A stretch of DNA of 64,000 nt from Pandoraea communis (GTDB taxonomy: Bacteria; Pseudomonadota; Gammaproteobacteria; Burkholderiales; Burkholderiaceae), in assembly GCF_902459745.1 (NCBI RefSeq), contig NZ_CABPSJ010000001.1:1116001-1180000 (forward strand). The letters run 5' to 3'. Shown here piece after piece: positions 1-8,652 of this stretch. A program made the translations under genes and the position numbers. Within the stretch, counting starts at the first letter, position 1; every line of letters begins with the position of its first letter. The notes below the pieces were generated by a model that ran no database searches, was not told the origin of the DNA, and worked only from the letters and a program-made list of their open reading frames with translations.

Positions 1-2
1 TC

Positions 3-974
3 GCGCCGCTGTTCCTGCGTCTGCTCGACACCGCCAAGGCACGCTTCGGCGCATTGCCCGTGCCGCTGTTCCTGCGTCTGACGCTGGGCGGTCTCGTCGT
101 GGGCGTGCTGTCGCTGCAAGTGCCGCAGGTCTGGGGCAACGGATACAGCGTGGTCAACTCGATCCTGCACACCCACTGGGCCTGGCAGGCGCTGGCGATG
201 GTGCTGGTATTCAAAGTGCTGGCAACCGCATCGTCGGCGGGTTCCGGCGCGGTGGGCGGTGTGTTTACACCCACGCTCTTCGTCGGCGCTGCACTCGGTA
301 GCCTTTACGGTCTGGCGATGAACGCGCTCGCCCCAGCGACAGCCTCGGTGGCCAGCAGCTACGCGGTGGTCGGCATGGGCGCGTTTCTGGCGGCGACGAC
401 CTATGCACCGCTCATGTCGATCCTGATGATCTTTGAGATGACGCTGAGTTATCAGGTGGTGCTGCCTCTGATGTTGGCATGCGTGACGGCCTATCTCACC
501 GCGCAGACACTGCGCGCCGACTCCGTGTACGCGAAGTCGCTGCGGCGCAATCGGGTTGCCGGCCGGTGGTTGTCGATGAGCAGCGAGGGCAGCGCGATGC
601 GTCTGTCGTCGCTTGCGGTGGACAACGACGCCGTAGTGAGCGCCGCCGATCACTCGGAGAGCATCGGAGAGCGCTTTATCGCGACCGGCTATCGCAACCT
701 CGTGGTGCGTGCACCGGACGGGCGCCTCGCCGGCACGCTGGACGCCGCGAACTGGTGGAAGCGTCAGGCCACCGGCAAGCCGGAACTGTGGACAGACGCG
801 GTCACGCCATGCGAAGCACTCGACGGCGAAATGGCGTTAGTCGGCGCCCTGCGCGCGGTCGGCACGATGCACGCCGACTGGGTACCCGTGACGGATGGGG
901 AAGGCAAGTGGCTGGGCGTCGTTTCGCTGCCGGGACTCATCGACATCGTGACCGAAGAGCGGGGGCGCGAATGA
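3..974 (+). CDS. ClC-family chloride channel/antiporter with C-terminal CBS region (5' end outside window)
   Basis: The frame is open from the first bases, so the start lies upstream. The visible part begins near the end of the membrane domain. Hydrophobic segments carry the motifs GSGAVGGVFTPTLF and GAFLAATTYAPL, which match the anion-coordinating GxFxP-type loop and the later helices of ClC proteins. From about window position 590 the protein becomes soluble and resembles a degenerate pair of CBS domains (segment LVVRAPDGRLAGTLDA, then WVPVTDGEGKWLGVVSL), the usual regulatory tail of long ClC proteins. Family knowledge: ClC proteins move chloride passively or exchange it for protons. Direction of transport and ion cannot be read here. 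The stop overlaps the mnmC start by four bases (ATGA), so the two are probably co-translated although functionally unrelated. Confidence 0.88.
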   Translation, partial: APLFLRLLDTAKARFGALPVPLFLRLTLGGLVVGVLSLQVPQVWGNGYSVVNSILHTHWAWQALAMVLVFKVLATASSAGSGAVGGVFTPTLFVGAALGSLYGLAMNALAPATASVASSYAVVGMGAFLAATTYAPLMSILMIFEMTLSYQVVLPLMLACVTAYLTAQTLRADSVYAKSLRRNRVAGRWLSMSSEGSAMRLSSLAVDNDAVVSAADHSESIGERFIATGYRNLVVRAPDGRLAGTLDAANWWKRQATGKPELWTDAVTPCEALDGEMALVGALRAVGTMHADWVPVTDGEGKWLGVVSLPGLIDIVTEERGRE

Positions 975-2977
975 GCCATCGACCGGGCCCGAGCCGCATC
1001 CAGCCGGCAGAACCGGCAACCGCCACAGACGGCACGCCTTACTCGAGGGTGTTCGACGACGTCTATCACAGCGTCAACGGAGCGCTGGGGCAGGCACGGC
1101 ACGTCTTTCTCGGTGGCAACGATCTTCCCGAGCGCTGGCGCGGCCGCGAGCAATTCGTGATCGTCGAGACCGGCTTCGGTCTGGGCCTGAATTTCCTCGC
1201 AACGTGGGCCGCGTGGCGAGACGATCCGCAGCGGCCCAAGCGGCTGCATTTCGTATCGGTAGAGAAGTTTCCGTTCCGCGCGCAGGATCTGCGCCGCGTT
1301 CTCGAGTCGATGCTCGTGCTGCCCGGCATGACCGAACTGGCGCCGCTCGTGCAGCGGCTGTGCGACGTCTGGCCGTCTCCGGTGGCGGGTTGGCACCGGC
1401 TGGAAGTGGCGCCCGGCGTGGTGCTGAGCGTCGGCTTCGGCGATTTTTTCGATCTGATGCCTTCGCTGCGGGCGGGTGCCGATGCCTTCTATCTCGACGG
1501 CTTCTCCCCGGCCAAGAATCCCGACTTGTGGACGGCCAACATCTTCAAGACGCTCAGCCGCCTGGCGCGCGACGGCGCGACGCTGTCCACCTACACGTCT
1601 GCCGGACAGGTGCGGCGCGATCTGATCGCCACCGGCTTCGCCATGGCACGGCGGCCTGGTTATGGCTACAAGCGCGACATGCTCGCGGGCCACTACGCGC
1701 CACCGTACCGGATGCGCCGGTACGATCCGCCCGTGGCCCCGCCGCCGCGAGCCCGAGAGGCCATCGTCGTCGGTGCCGGAATGGCGGGCGCGGCGATGGC
1801 GCGGCGGCTCATCGCGCGCGGCTGGCGGGTGCGTCTGTTCGAACGGGCACAGGCACCGGGCACTGCCGCATCGGGCAATCCGGCGGGCGTCTTTCATCCG
1901 CAACTCTCCGCGGACGACAATGTGTTGTCGCGCCTCACTCGCGCAGGGTTTCTGTACGCGCTCTCGCAATGGAGAACATTGCCGGGCGGGCTGCCCGGAC
2001 GGGCCGACGGCTTGTTGCAGGTCGCCATGACCGACGTGGAAGCGCAGGCCATGCAGCAGCTCGCTGCCGTACACGGATATCCGGAAACGTACGCGAAGTG
2101 GGTCGACAAGACCCAGGCCTCGGCGCTTGCCGGGGAAACGCTGGCACACGGCGGTATCTGGTATCCGGAAGGCGGCTGGCTCGCACCGGCCATGCTGTGC
2201 CGCGCGGAGCTGGTCGCGGCCGGCCCGTCGCTTGACGCGCGCTACGGCGTGAACGTGCAACGGCTCGAACCGGGCAATGGCCGCTGGACCGCGATCGACG
2301 AGACGGGACGCGTGCTCGCCGAGGCCGACGTCGCGGTCGTGACGGCCGCCGATGTCTCACAGAAACTGCTCGCCCCGTATCTCGCGCCGGAGTTCCTGCC
2401 CGTCAAACGGGTGCGCGGGCAGTTGACCTTTCTGCCGCCCGACACGTTACCTGAGTTGCGCGTGCCGGTCTGCGGCGACGGCTATGTCGCACCATCGCCG
2501 CTCGGCGGCGCCGGGCCGGTCACAGGCGCGACATACGGCTTCGACGATCCGGCAGAGGAAGTGCGCGTGGCCGACCATCAAGCCAATTTGCGCCGTCTTG
2601 CCGCGCTACTGCCGGCCCGTGCCGACGTGTTCGGCGATGCAGGACTGGCCAGCGAAAGCGCCGCCGCCGAGCTTGGCGGACGCACGGCATTCCGCTCGTT
2701 GATGCCCGACAGGCTGCCGATGGCCGGGCAACTGCCGGATATGGCCGCCATCGAGCCGCTACGGCGACGGTTGACCGGTGGGCACCTGCGGGACCTGCCG
2801 CGTCTGGAAGGCCTGTACGCGAGCTTTGCGTTCGGTTCACGGGGACTGGTGTTCGCGTCGCTGTGTGCGGAACTGGTCGCCAGCCAAATCGAAGGCGAGC
2901 CGTGGCCCATCGGTGCGGATCTGGCCGACGCCATCGACCCGGCTCGCTATGTGATGCACGCGCTGCGCAAAGGCTGA
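971..2977 (+). CDS. mnmC: MnmC, bifunctional tRNA (mnm5s2U34) methyltransferase/FAD-dependent oxidase
   Basis: 668 residues, the same length as the E. coli enzyme. It finishes the wobble uridine modification started by MnmE-MnmG: the C-terminal FAD domain removes the carboxymethyl group from cmnm5s2U, and the N-terminal domain methylates the product with S-adenosylmethionine. The N-terminal part (about residues 1-245) has YSRVFDDVYHS, the SAM-domain core VETGFGLGLNFL and FYLDGFSPAKNPDLW. The FAD domain starts near residue 260 with a Rossmann loop, IVVGAGMAGAAMA, and has GNPAGVFHPQL. The frame stays open upstream to base 479, but the ATG at 971 gives the family-typical N-terminus and overlaps the previous stop. 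mnmG, which makes the substrate, lies 57 kb downstream in the same window. Confidence 0.95.
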   Translation: MSHRPGPSRIQPAEPATATDGTPYSRVFDDVYHSVNGALGQARHVFLGGNDLPERWRGREQFVIVETGFGLGLNFLATWAAWRDDPQRPKRLHFVSVEKFPFRAQDLRRVLESMLVLPGMTELAPLVQRLCDVWPSPVAGWHRLEVAPGVVLSVGFGDFFDLMPSLRAGADAFYLDGFSPAKNPDLWTANIFKTLSRLARDGATLSTYTSAGQVRRDLIATGFAMARRPGYGYKRDMLAGHYAPPYRMRRYDPPVAPPPRAREAIVVGAGMAGAAMARRLIARGWRVRLFERAQAPGTAASGNPAGVFHPQLSADDNVLSRLTRAGFLYALSQWRTLPGGLPGRADGLLQVAMTDVEAQAMQQLAAVHGYPETYAKWVDKTQASALAGETLAHGGIWYPEGGWLAPAMLCRAELVAAGPSLDARYGVNVQRLEPGNGRWTAIDETGRVLAEADVAVVTAADVSQKLLAPYLAPEFLPVKRVRGQLTFLPPDTLPELRVPVCGDGYVAPSPLGGAGPVTGATYGFDDPAEEVRVADHQANLRRLAALLPARADVFGDAGLASESAAAELGGRTAFRSLMPDRLPMAGQLPDMAAIEPLRRRLTGGHLRDLPRLEGLYASFAFGSRGLVFASLCAELVASQIEGEPWPIGADLADAIDPARYVMHALRKG

Positions 2978-2998
2978 CAGCCCGCGTGCGGGCGTGTC
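2976..2998 (+). terminator. Hairpin overlapping the mnmC stop
   Basis: GACA plus GCCCGC pairs with GCGGGC plus TGTC around a two-base loop, with one bulged G. There is no U tract, so termination is only suggested. Confidence 0.3.
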
Positions 2999-3482
2999 AC
3001 CTCACACCACCGCTCGCCGCCAGGTTTCCGTTTGTTCCGGATCGCAAGCCGACGCCCACGCATATCCGCTCGCCGCGTCCCTTACGCCTGCGTGTGACAG
3101 CGACTAAAGTGTTTTTCTCCGAAAATCGGCGCTGCGCCAATAAATCGAATCTGACCCTATAGGGGTAAAAAGCCCGCCCCATGCGGGGCCGACGCGCCTA
3201 CGGCGCTTGCCCCGTACCTTCCCGCGCTCGCCCGATGTTCGTCCCGCAAGCCTGACATTCCCCTTGTTCGGCAGGGTGAGGAAACGCAACCGTCCGAACG
3301 TCCTCGTGCGACGGGCCGACGGTCAACGTGACGGCCGTTTGAAATCGGCAGAAACCGAGTGTGGCAAAATGAACCCAACCCTTCGGGTTCGTCGCGCATT
3401 TGTCCTTCATCTGCAACCCCGCGCGCGACTTCTTTCCTTTTCACCACTTGATGCGCCGTCAAGCGGCGCAAAGCGAGCATTA
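2978..3482. other. 505-bp gene-free region upstream of the cation antiporter
   Basis: No ORF here resembles a known protein. Reading on the minus strand, a GCCCC-GCAT-GGGGC hairpin (3176-3189) is followed by a short T run (complement of 3167-3171), like a weak terminator of a leftward transcript. Several GC hairpins lie between 3190 and 3400, for example GTTCGG (3266) with CCGAAC (3292) and GAACCC with GGGTTC near 3371-3390. A leftward or rightward structured RNA is possible but not identified. The long rightward frame starting at 3207 would add 92 basic, low-quality residues to the antiporter and is not believed. Confidence 0.4.
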
Positions 3483-4688
3483 ATGACGTCGGAACTGTCC
3501 CTTTTTCCGGGCTGGCCGCCGGCGCCCGATCCCGTTTTCTTCGCCGGGCTGGCATTGGTATTTGCCGGACTCGCCGGGGAGATCTGTTTCCGGAAATTGC
3601 GCCTGCCGCGCATTACCGGTTACGCCGTGGTCGGGCTAGCCGGTGGCACCCTGGGTCTTTCCTCGATGCTGGACGCGCAGACAAGCGCGGCCATCCGGCT
3701 GCTGATCGACCTGGCACTGGGCCTGCTGTTGTTCGAACTGGGCAGCCGCCTCAACCTGAAATGGATGCGGGCGAATCCCTGGATCATCGTCACCAGTGCG
3801 CTGGAAGCCTTGCTCACCTTCGTGGCCGTCTATGCGGTGCTGCGCGTCTTCGGTGTATCGCCGCTGACGGCTGTCCTCATCGGCGCCATCAGCATGGCGA
3901 CCTCGCCTGCCGTGGTCATCCAGCTCAAGAACGAACTGAGGGCCGAAGGTCAGGTGACGGAGCGTTTGCTGGCGCTGGCGGCGCTCAACAGCGTGTACGC
4001 CGTCGTCGCAGTCAAGCTTGTCTACGGCTGGATGCACCAGGCTTATCACTCCAGCTTCTGGGTGGTGCTGTTTCACCCGTTGTACCTGCTCATCGGCTCG
4101 ATCGTGCTGGCATTCGTCCTTGCGAAAGCCTGCAATCTCGTCTTCCGCAAATTCGGCAGTCAGGACCATCACGCCTTCGTGGTGCTCATCGGTCTGATCA
4201 TGTTGATGGTCGCGCTCGTGCATATGCTCAAGCTGCCGAATTCGCTCACGCTGCTGCTTGCCGGGATCATTTTCCGGAACGTCGAGGAGCGTCCGCAGCT
4301 TTGGCCCGCATATTTCGGCACGGCGGGCTGGCTGCTCGCGGTTGTGCTCTTCGTTCTGACATCGCTGGCGTTCCAGTGGCAATACGTCGTGATCGGCGGG
4401 TTGGCGGCACTGGCGATCATCGTCGTGCGCTCGCTCGCCAAGGTGGTGGGCACGGTTGCCTTCGCCCATCAGGCAGGAATCAGCTACAAGCAGGCCATCG
4501 CGCTCGGGTTGTCGTTGTGCCCGATGGCCAGTCTCGCGTTCGTACTCGTTGCCGATACGTACGACATCTACCCGCAGTTCGACCCGATGCTCAAGGCCGT
4601 GGTGATGTGTGCCATTGCCCTGCTGCAACTGCTTGGGCCGTTGGCAGTCTATTGGGCATTGGCCCTTGTCGGTGAACGGAAGGATTAA
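3483..4688 (+). CDS. CPA2-type cation/proton antiporter (KefB/Na+-H+ exchanger family)
   Basis: 401 residues with about 12 hydrophobic segments across the whole chain, which is the exchanger domain alone without a C-terminal TrkA-N/RCK domain. Family hallmarks include the opening helix FAGLALVFAGLAGEICFRKLRLPRITGYA, the segment IDLALGLLLFELGSRLNL, and IGAISMATSPAVVIQLKNEL in the ion-binding helix region. Known members exchange K+ or Na+ for protons in the inner membrane; the ion cannot be read from sequence. The ATG at 3483 was chosen because the protein then starts directly before the first membrane helix. The gene is three bases from the next gene, so they form a bicistronic unit. Confidence 0.88.
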   Translation: MTSELSLFPGWPPAPDPVFFAGLALVFAGLAGEICFRKLRLPRITGYAVVGLAGGTLGLSSMLDAQTSAAIRLLIDLALGLLLFELGSRLNLKWMRANPWIIVTSALEALLTFVAVYAVLRVFGVSPLTAVLIGAISMATSPAVVIQLKNELRAEGQVTERLLALAALNSVYAVVAVKLVYGWMHQAYHSSFWVVLFHPLYLLIGSIVLAFVLAKACNLVFRKFGSQDHHAFVVLIGLIMLMVALVHMLKLPNSLTLLLAGIIFRNVEERPQLWPAYFGTAGWLLAVVLFVLTSLAFQWQYVVIGGLAALAIIVVRSLAKVVGTVAFAHQAGISYKQAIALGLSLCPMASLAFVLVADTYDIYPQFDPMLKAVVMCAIALLQLLGPLAVYWALALVGERKD

Positions 4689-4691
4689 GCC

Positions 4692-5807
4692 ATGTCATTA
4701 GAAGAATTCATTCCCTCGAAGCCGTGCACTTTCGGCGTGGAGCTGGAGATGCAACTCGTCAATCGTCACGATTACGATCTGACGAAGGCCGCTGCCGATC
4801 TGATGCGGCTCGTGGCCAAGGAGACACATCCGGGCGAGATCAAGCCGGAAATGACCGAAAGCATGATCGAGTTGTCGACGGACATCTGCCATCAGCACAG
4901 CGATGCCGTGAAGCAACTCCGGCGGGTCCGCGATGTGCTGGTGGCCGCGAGCGAGCAACTTAACGTCGGCTTGTGCGGCGGCGGCACGCATGCCTTCCAG
5001 CGCTGGAGCGAACGCACGATCTACGACTCGCCGCGTTTTCACTTCCTCTCCGAGCTTTACGGCTACCTCGCCAAGCAGTTCACGGTGTTCGGTCAGCACG
5101 TCCATATCGGCTGTCCGGACCCCGACAGCGCGCTATACCTGCTTCACGCCATGTCGCGTTATATCCCGCACTTTATCGCGCTCTCGGCATCGTCGCCGTA
5201 CGTGCAGGGGGTCGACACGGGCTTCCATTCGGCGCGCCTGAATTCGGTATTCGCGTTTCCACTCTCGGGCCGTGCGCCGTTCGTTCTGAAGTGGGAGGAC
5301 TTCGAGACGTACTTCGACAAGATGGTGAAAACCGGGGTTGTCGAGAGCATGAAGGACTTCTACTGGGATATCCGTCCTAAACCGGGTTTTGGGACGATCG
5401 AAGTGCGAGTCATGGATACCCCCTTGTCGGTCGACCGCGCGGCCGCCATCGCCTGTTATATCCAATCTCTGGCCCGTTATCTGCTCGAGGAACGTCCGTT
5501 CGTCCTGAGCGAAGACGATTACCTCGTCTACACGTTCAATCGCTTCGAGGCCTGCCGTTTCGGTCTGGACGGCGCCTACGTGGACCCGCAGACGGGCGAG
5601 CGCACCACACTGGGGCAGCACGTTGCACAGACGCTGGAGGTCATCAAGCCGCACGCAGCGGCGCTGGAGGCCGAAGCTGCCTGTGAAGAAATCCGTCAGC
5701 TCGTTGCCTCGGGAAAGAACGACGCCGTTTGGTTGCGCGAAGTGTACGCCGACGCGAAATCGCTCAACGAAATGGTTCGCCAGCAATGCTTGCGATGGGC
5801 GGCATGA
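4692..5807 (+). CDS. YbdK-family carboxylate-amine ligase (GCS2 type)
   Basis: 371 residues, close to the 372 of E. coli YbdK. The N-terminus [10 protein letters not shown] and the later [30 protein letters not shown]-like segment ([18 protein letters not shown]) are the glutamate/ATP-binding landmarks of the glutamate-cysteine ligase 2 superfamily. Family knowledge: YbdK has weak glutamate-cysteine ligase activity in vitro, and the true physiological substrates are uncertain, so the name carboxylate-amine ligase is safer. Only three bases separate it from the antiporter gene. Pairing of a glutathione-like ligase with a Kef-type antiporter is suggestive, because Kef channels are gated by glutathione adducts, but this antiporter lacks the Kef regulatory domain. 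A strong terminator follows. Confidence 0.92.
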   Translation: MSLEEFIPSKPCTFGVELEMQLVNRHDYDLTKAAADLMRLVAKETHPGEIKPEMTESMIELSTDICHQHSDAVKQLRRVRDVLVAASEQLNVGLCGGGTHAFQRWSERTIYDSPRFHFLSELYGYLAKQFTVFGQHVHIGCPDPDSALYLLHAMSRYIPHFIALSASSPYVQGVDTGFHSARLNSVFAFPLSGRAPFVLKWEDFETYFDKMVKTGVVESMKDFYWDIRPKPGFGTIEVRVMDTPLSVDRAAAIACYIQSLARYLLEERPFVLSEDDYLVYTFNRFEACRFGLDGAYVDPQTGERTTLGQHVAQTLEVIKPHAAALEAEAACEEIRQLVASGKNDAVWLREVYADAKSLNEMVRQQCLRWAA

Positions 5808-5885
5808 CCTGATGCCGCGGGAAACGGCGCCGTTTCCCGACCGTTTGTCTTTGGCAACACCCGTCGTTATGCGATCGGTGTGACG

Positions 5886-5910
5886 AAACCCCGCCTTGGC
5901 GGGGTTTTTT
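5886..5910 (+). terminator. Rho-independent terminator after ybdK-like gene
   Basis: AAACCCCGCC and GGCGGGGTTT form a perfect stem around TT, followed by more T (5905-5910). The A run on the left makes it usable in both directions. Confidence 0.9.
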
Positions 5911-6084
5911 ATTGCCTGCCGGGTTTGCGGCACACGGAATCTGCGGCACTGGACAGGACGAGCCTCCAGGGTGTGCCGCTAACGGGGCAGAACGTGTTGG
6001 CAAGGCCGGATCACGCACCGCGAGCGCTGCGTTTTCCACTGTCCGGGCTGAGCGGGTTTTGCGGTTTTCGCGTCGCTCGTAGTC

Positions 6085-6385
6085 AGTTTTTAAGGTTTTA
6101 ATAGGTTTACTGTATGTATACATAGTAGTAGTTAACAAAGGCAGCTCACTCCTGTGGATAACCACAGTTAACGCCGTGTAAACAGAAAGTTGCCCGAATG
6201 AGAACTGGATGGACAAACAGCGGGTATCCCAAGGACAACTCGGAACAGTTTTTGCCCCCTGTGGAAAGATTCGCAAGTTATCCCGAACCCATGCACATCT
6301 AGTCCGATAAGTTATCCATAAAGTTATCCACAGGCGCCTAAATTTTGTGCAAGACACCCCCGAAAACGGGGTTTTGTGGATAATT
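6085..6385. other. Candidate replication-origin-like element: AT-rich block plus DnaA boxes
   Basis: Perfect DnaA boxes (TTATCCACA or its complement) lie at 6153-6161 (minus), 6324-6332 (plus) and 6375-6383 (minus). A one-mismatch box TTATCCATA is at 6312-6320. Weaker matches lie at 6260-6268 and 6278-6286. An AT-rich block with the palindrome TATGTATACATA occupies about 6085-6140, directly left of the first box, as expected for a DNA-unwinding element. No dnaA, dnaN or gyrB is adjacent. It may be a true origin, a DnaA-titration site or a remnant. Confidence 0.6.
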
Positions 6386-7177
6386 TTGATGTTCTTGCGT
6401 TGGCCGGCCGGTTCGCGGATACAATCTCGCCACTTCGTTTTTTCGACTTGCCGCGCGTGGTGTAAGAAGTGATTGATGTTGGTTTTGCTGGCGGTAACGA
6501 GCGAAATCGCCGGTACTGTCAAATTCTTCGATTCGCATGTCCAGAACGTGTTACCTGCGGGCACGCCGAGTCCTTATTTCCCCACTTTTCTGCGGAACCT
6601 TGCCGCCGCCGACTGGCGACTGGCAGTCGTGTTTCAAATAATTTGCGTTCTGTCCGAAACGCGGGACGGCGATTTCGTGCGCATGAAAAGCCTGCGGCGG
6701 CCGGAAATTTCTTGAGGATCGGGGAGAGTCTCCGATGGCTGACAAAGCAAACCGGAGATGAGCGGCAAGTAGCGACACGGCCCGCAAGCCATAGCCGGCG
6801 TGGCTTTGCGGGGAAAAATAAAAAAGATGCGGGATGCGACGCGGTTCGACAGACGGTTGTGCGTTACACCTATTCAGCAATCGATGAAATTCGCATGGGA
6901 TGCGAAACATTTTTCGACAGAAAACGCTTCGCACCACGAGTGCGCAGGACACCAATATTTTGTAAACATCGTGAGTAGGATTTGGGAGATCAGTACAAGA
7001 ACTGATACGCCAAAATTCAACTCAGAACACACAATGGAATCGTGGTGGGGCGGCGAGTTCAACAGCGACTTGCCGTCGCGTATCGACACGGAAGTGGCTT
7101 AGGGTTTCCCCCGGGCGGGGCGCCGAAATGAAGAAATTGCAATGTTTAGACGTGTGATGCACCGCCCGTGGGTTCAT

Positions 7178-7205
7178 TTGACAAGCTGTATTACCGACGT
7201 ATAGT
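7178..7205 (+). promoter_or_regulatory. Sigma-70-type promoter of the marR gene
   Basis: TTGACA at 7178-7183 and TATAGT at 7200-7205 are separated by 16 bases. The start codon follows 24 bases after the -10 box, so the leader is very short. Confidence 0.7.
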
Positions 7206-7228
7206 TTTTAGAAATCCTAACGAAAATC

Positions 7229-7870
7229 ATGGCTACTCCGACCCCACTAGATGAAGCGCTGTCCAAGCGCGTAACGGCAGGTTTGTTGCGCATGGGAACC
7301 GCGTTACGGAGCCACGCCTGGGAGGGCGCGGCAATGGCTGGATTGACGCCGACGCAGGGCGAGATTCTTACGCTTCTGCTCATGCGCGGCGTGCCGATGC
7401 GATTAGGCGAGATTGCGGAGGATGCCGCACTCACATCGGCCACGGTCAGCGAGGCCGTGAGTACATTGGAAAGCAAAGGGCTTGTCGAGAAACGGCGTGA
7501 TGCCAACGATGGTCGTGCTCTCGCGCTTCGTCTGACGGCGCGCGGCAAGACGGCCGCCAAAAAGGCGTCGCAATGGCCGAACTTCCTGACCTCGGCGTCT
7601 GACTCGCTCGCCGACAAGGAATGTACCCAGCTCTACCGGACACTCGTCAAACTGATCTTCACGATGCAGGAGCGTGGCGACATGCCGCCGCAGCGCATGT
7701 GTCTGACGTGCAGCCACTTCGCGGTGTTGGAACGCGGCAAAGGGCAATACCACTGCAATCACTTCAATGCGAATTACGACGATTCGCACCTGCCGCTCGA
7801 CTGCAACGCGCACGAGCTTGCCGACATCGCTGCGCAGCGCAAAGTCTGGAAGCTGTACAACAAGACCTGA
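7229..7870 (+). CDS. MarR-family regulator with a C-terminal cysteine/histidine-rich extension
   Basis: 213 residues. Residues about 15-145 form a MarR-type winged helix: LTPTQGEILTLLLMRG, the recognition-helix region TSATVSEAVSTLESKGLVEKRRD, and the wing with DGRALALRLTARGK. Ordinary MarR proteins end near residue 150. Here another 60 residues follow, holding CLTC (158-161), HC (175-176), H178, C192 and H195, in a CxxC-x14-C-x15-C arrangement that looks able to bind a metal or an Fe-S cluster. The function is not known; a redox- or metal-sensing repressor is a reasonable inference. A near-consensus promoter sits directly upstream and a strong terminator follows, so it is transcribed alone. 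Confidence 0.88.
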   Translation: MATPTPLDEALSKRVTAGLLRMGTALRSHAWEGAAMAGLTPTQGEILTLLLMRGVPMRLGEIAEDAALTSATVSEAVSTLESKGLVEKRRDANDGRALALRLTARGKTAAKKASQWPNFLTSASDSLADKECTQLYRTLVKLIFTMQERGDMPPQRMCLTCSHFAVLERGKGQYHCNHFNANYDDSHLPLDCNAHELADIAAQRKVWKLYNKT

Positions 7871-7917
7871 TCGGCAGACCGTCGTTCGTCATGCACAAGT
7901 GGCGTGAACGAAGGGGG

Positions 7918-7951
7918 AAAACGTCATTCGGTACCGGATGACGTTTTTTTT
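7918..7951 (+). terminator. Strong bidirectional terminator between marR and the SET gene
   Basis: AAAACGTCAT and ATGACGTTTT flank a core centred on GGTACC, giving an almost perfect palindrome followed by eight T. Confidence 0.92.
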
Positions 7952-8032
7952 CGTCATGCGTTGTCACGCACACGATCGCCGCCTGCCTGTACACTGCGCT
8001 TTTTTGTATCCACGAAACCTCGTCGCATAGAG

Positions 8033-8485
8033 ATGGCAGCCAAGCGCAGAATCGAAGTCAGGAAGTCCGGCGTCCACGGTAAGGGGGTGTACGCGGTCAA
8101 GCGTCTCAAGAAAGGGGATCGCGTGATCGAGTACAAGGGCGAGATCATTTCGTGGCGTGAGGCCTTGCGCCGCCATCCTCATGATCCGGCGCACCCGACA
8201 CATACCTTCTATTTCAGTCTGGAAGACGGTCGCTGCATCGACGGCAAGGTCGACGGTAACAATGCCCGCTGGATCAACCACGCCTGCTCGCCGAACTGCG
8301 AAGCGCGCGAAGAGGGCGAACATGTCTATATCTACGCCACGCGCGAGATCGAGCCGGGCGAAGAACTTTTCTACGATTACGGTCTGGTGATCGACGCGCG
8401 CTACACGGCAAAACTCAAACGTGAATACGCCTGCCACTGTGGCAGCAAGGCGTGCCGCGGCACATTGCTCGCGCCGAAGCGCTGA
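8033..8485 (+). CDS. Small SET-domain protein-lysine methyltransferase
   Basis: 150 residues, nearly all SET domain. It opens with RIEVRKSGVHGKGVYAVKRLKKG (the GxG SAM-binding turn), then NARWINHACSPNC (residues 78-89, the pseudoknot NHxCxPNC motif), ELFYDYG (111-117, with the catalytic-site tyrosine) and a post-SET cysteine cluster CHCGSKACRG (134-143) expected to bind zinc with an earlier cysteine. Family knowledge: SET enzymes transfer a methyl group from SAM to protein lysine; bacterial substrates are mostly unknown. The ATG at 8033 was chosen because the frame extends upstream only through the terminator. It stands alone, with the following genes on the other strand. Confidence 0.93.
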   Translation: MAAKRRIEVRKSGVHGKGVYAVKRLKKGDRVIEYKGEIISWREALRRHPHDPAHPTHTFYFSLEDGRCIDGKVDGNNARWINHACSPNCEAREEGEHVYIYATREIEPGEELFYDYGLVIDARYTAKLKREYACHCGSKACRGTLLAPKR

Positions 8486-8652
8486 GTGCGTCGGGCATGA
8501 CCGGCGGTACGACACGCCGAGTCTGCGGGGGAAGCATTGCGGCATCGGTGCGGATCGGGCCGTGGTGAGGTGGCTGGCCGCGATGCCGTCCGATGCTGAG
8601 GGAAATGCCCCTAATGCGGTGACGGGGGGCAAAGAAACTTCAGGCGGGTGAG

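Larger units (their letters stand above)
5911..7228. other. 1.3-kb gene-free region containing DnaA boxes
   Basis: No believable gene was found. The left half (6085-6385) holds an AT-rich block and DnaA boxes, described separately. At 6355-6376 a CCCCG-AAAA-CGGGG hairpin followed by TTTT sits between two DnaA boxes. At 6719-6736 a seven-pair hairpin, TCGGGGA with TCTCCGA, is seen. The right half, 6740-7090, is unusually A/T-rich for this genome and has short ORFs in several frames, none with family resemblance or a convincing ribosome-binding site. A good promoter for the marR gene closes the region. Confidence 0.6.

Noticed and set aside
479-970. N-terminal extension of MnmC
   Set aside because: It overlaps the ClC gene in another frame and lacks family resemblance; the start at 971 gives the E. 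coli length.
3166-3400. Possible 6S RNA or known riboswitch upstream of the antiporter
   Set aside because: Hairpins exist, but no closing stem with a central bubble or riboswitch core could be traced, and the usual 6S neighbours (zapA and others) are absent.
3207-3482. N-terminal extension of the antiporter
   Set aside because: The extra 92 residues are basic and low in quality and lie before the normal first membrane helix; the ATG at 3483 fits the family.
6469-6978. Short ORFs in the gene-free region, one beginning with a GTVKFF word like cold-shock proteins
   Set aside because: The resemblance is six residues long; the rest of the chain does not match and other frames are equally open.
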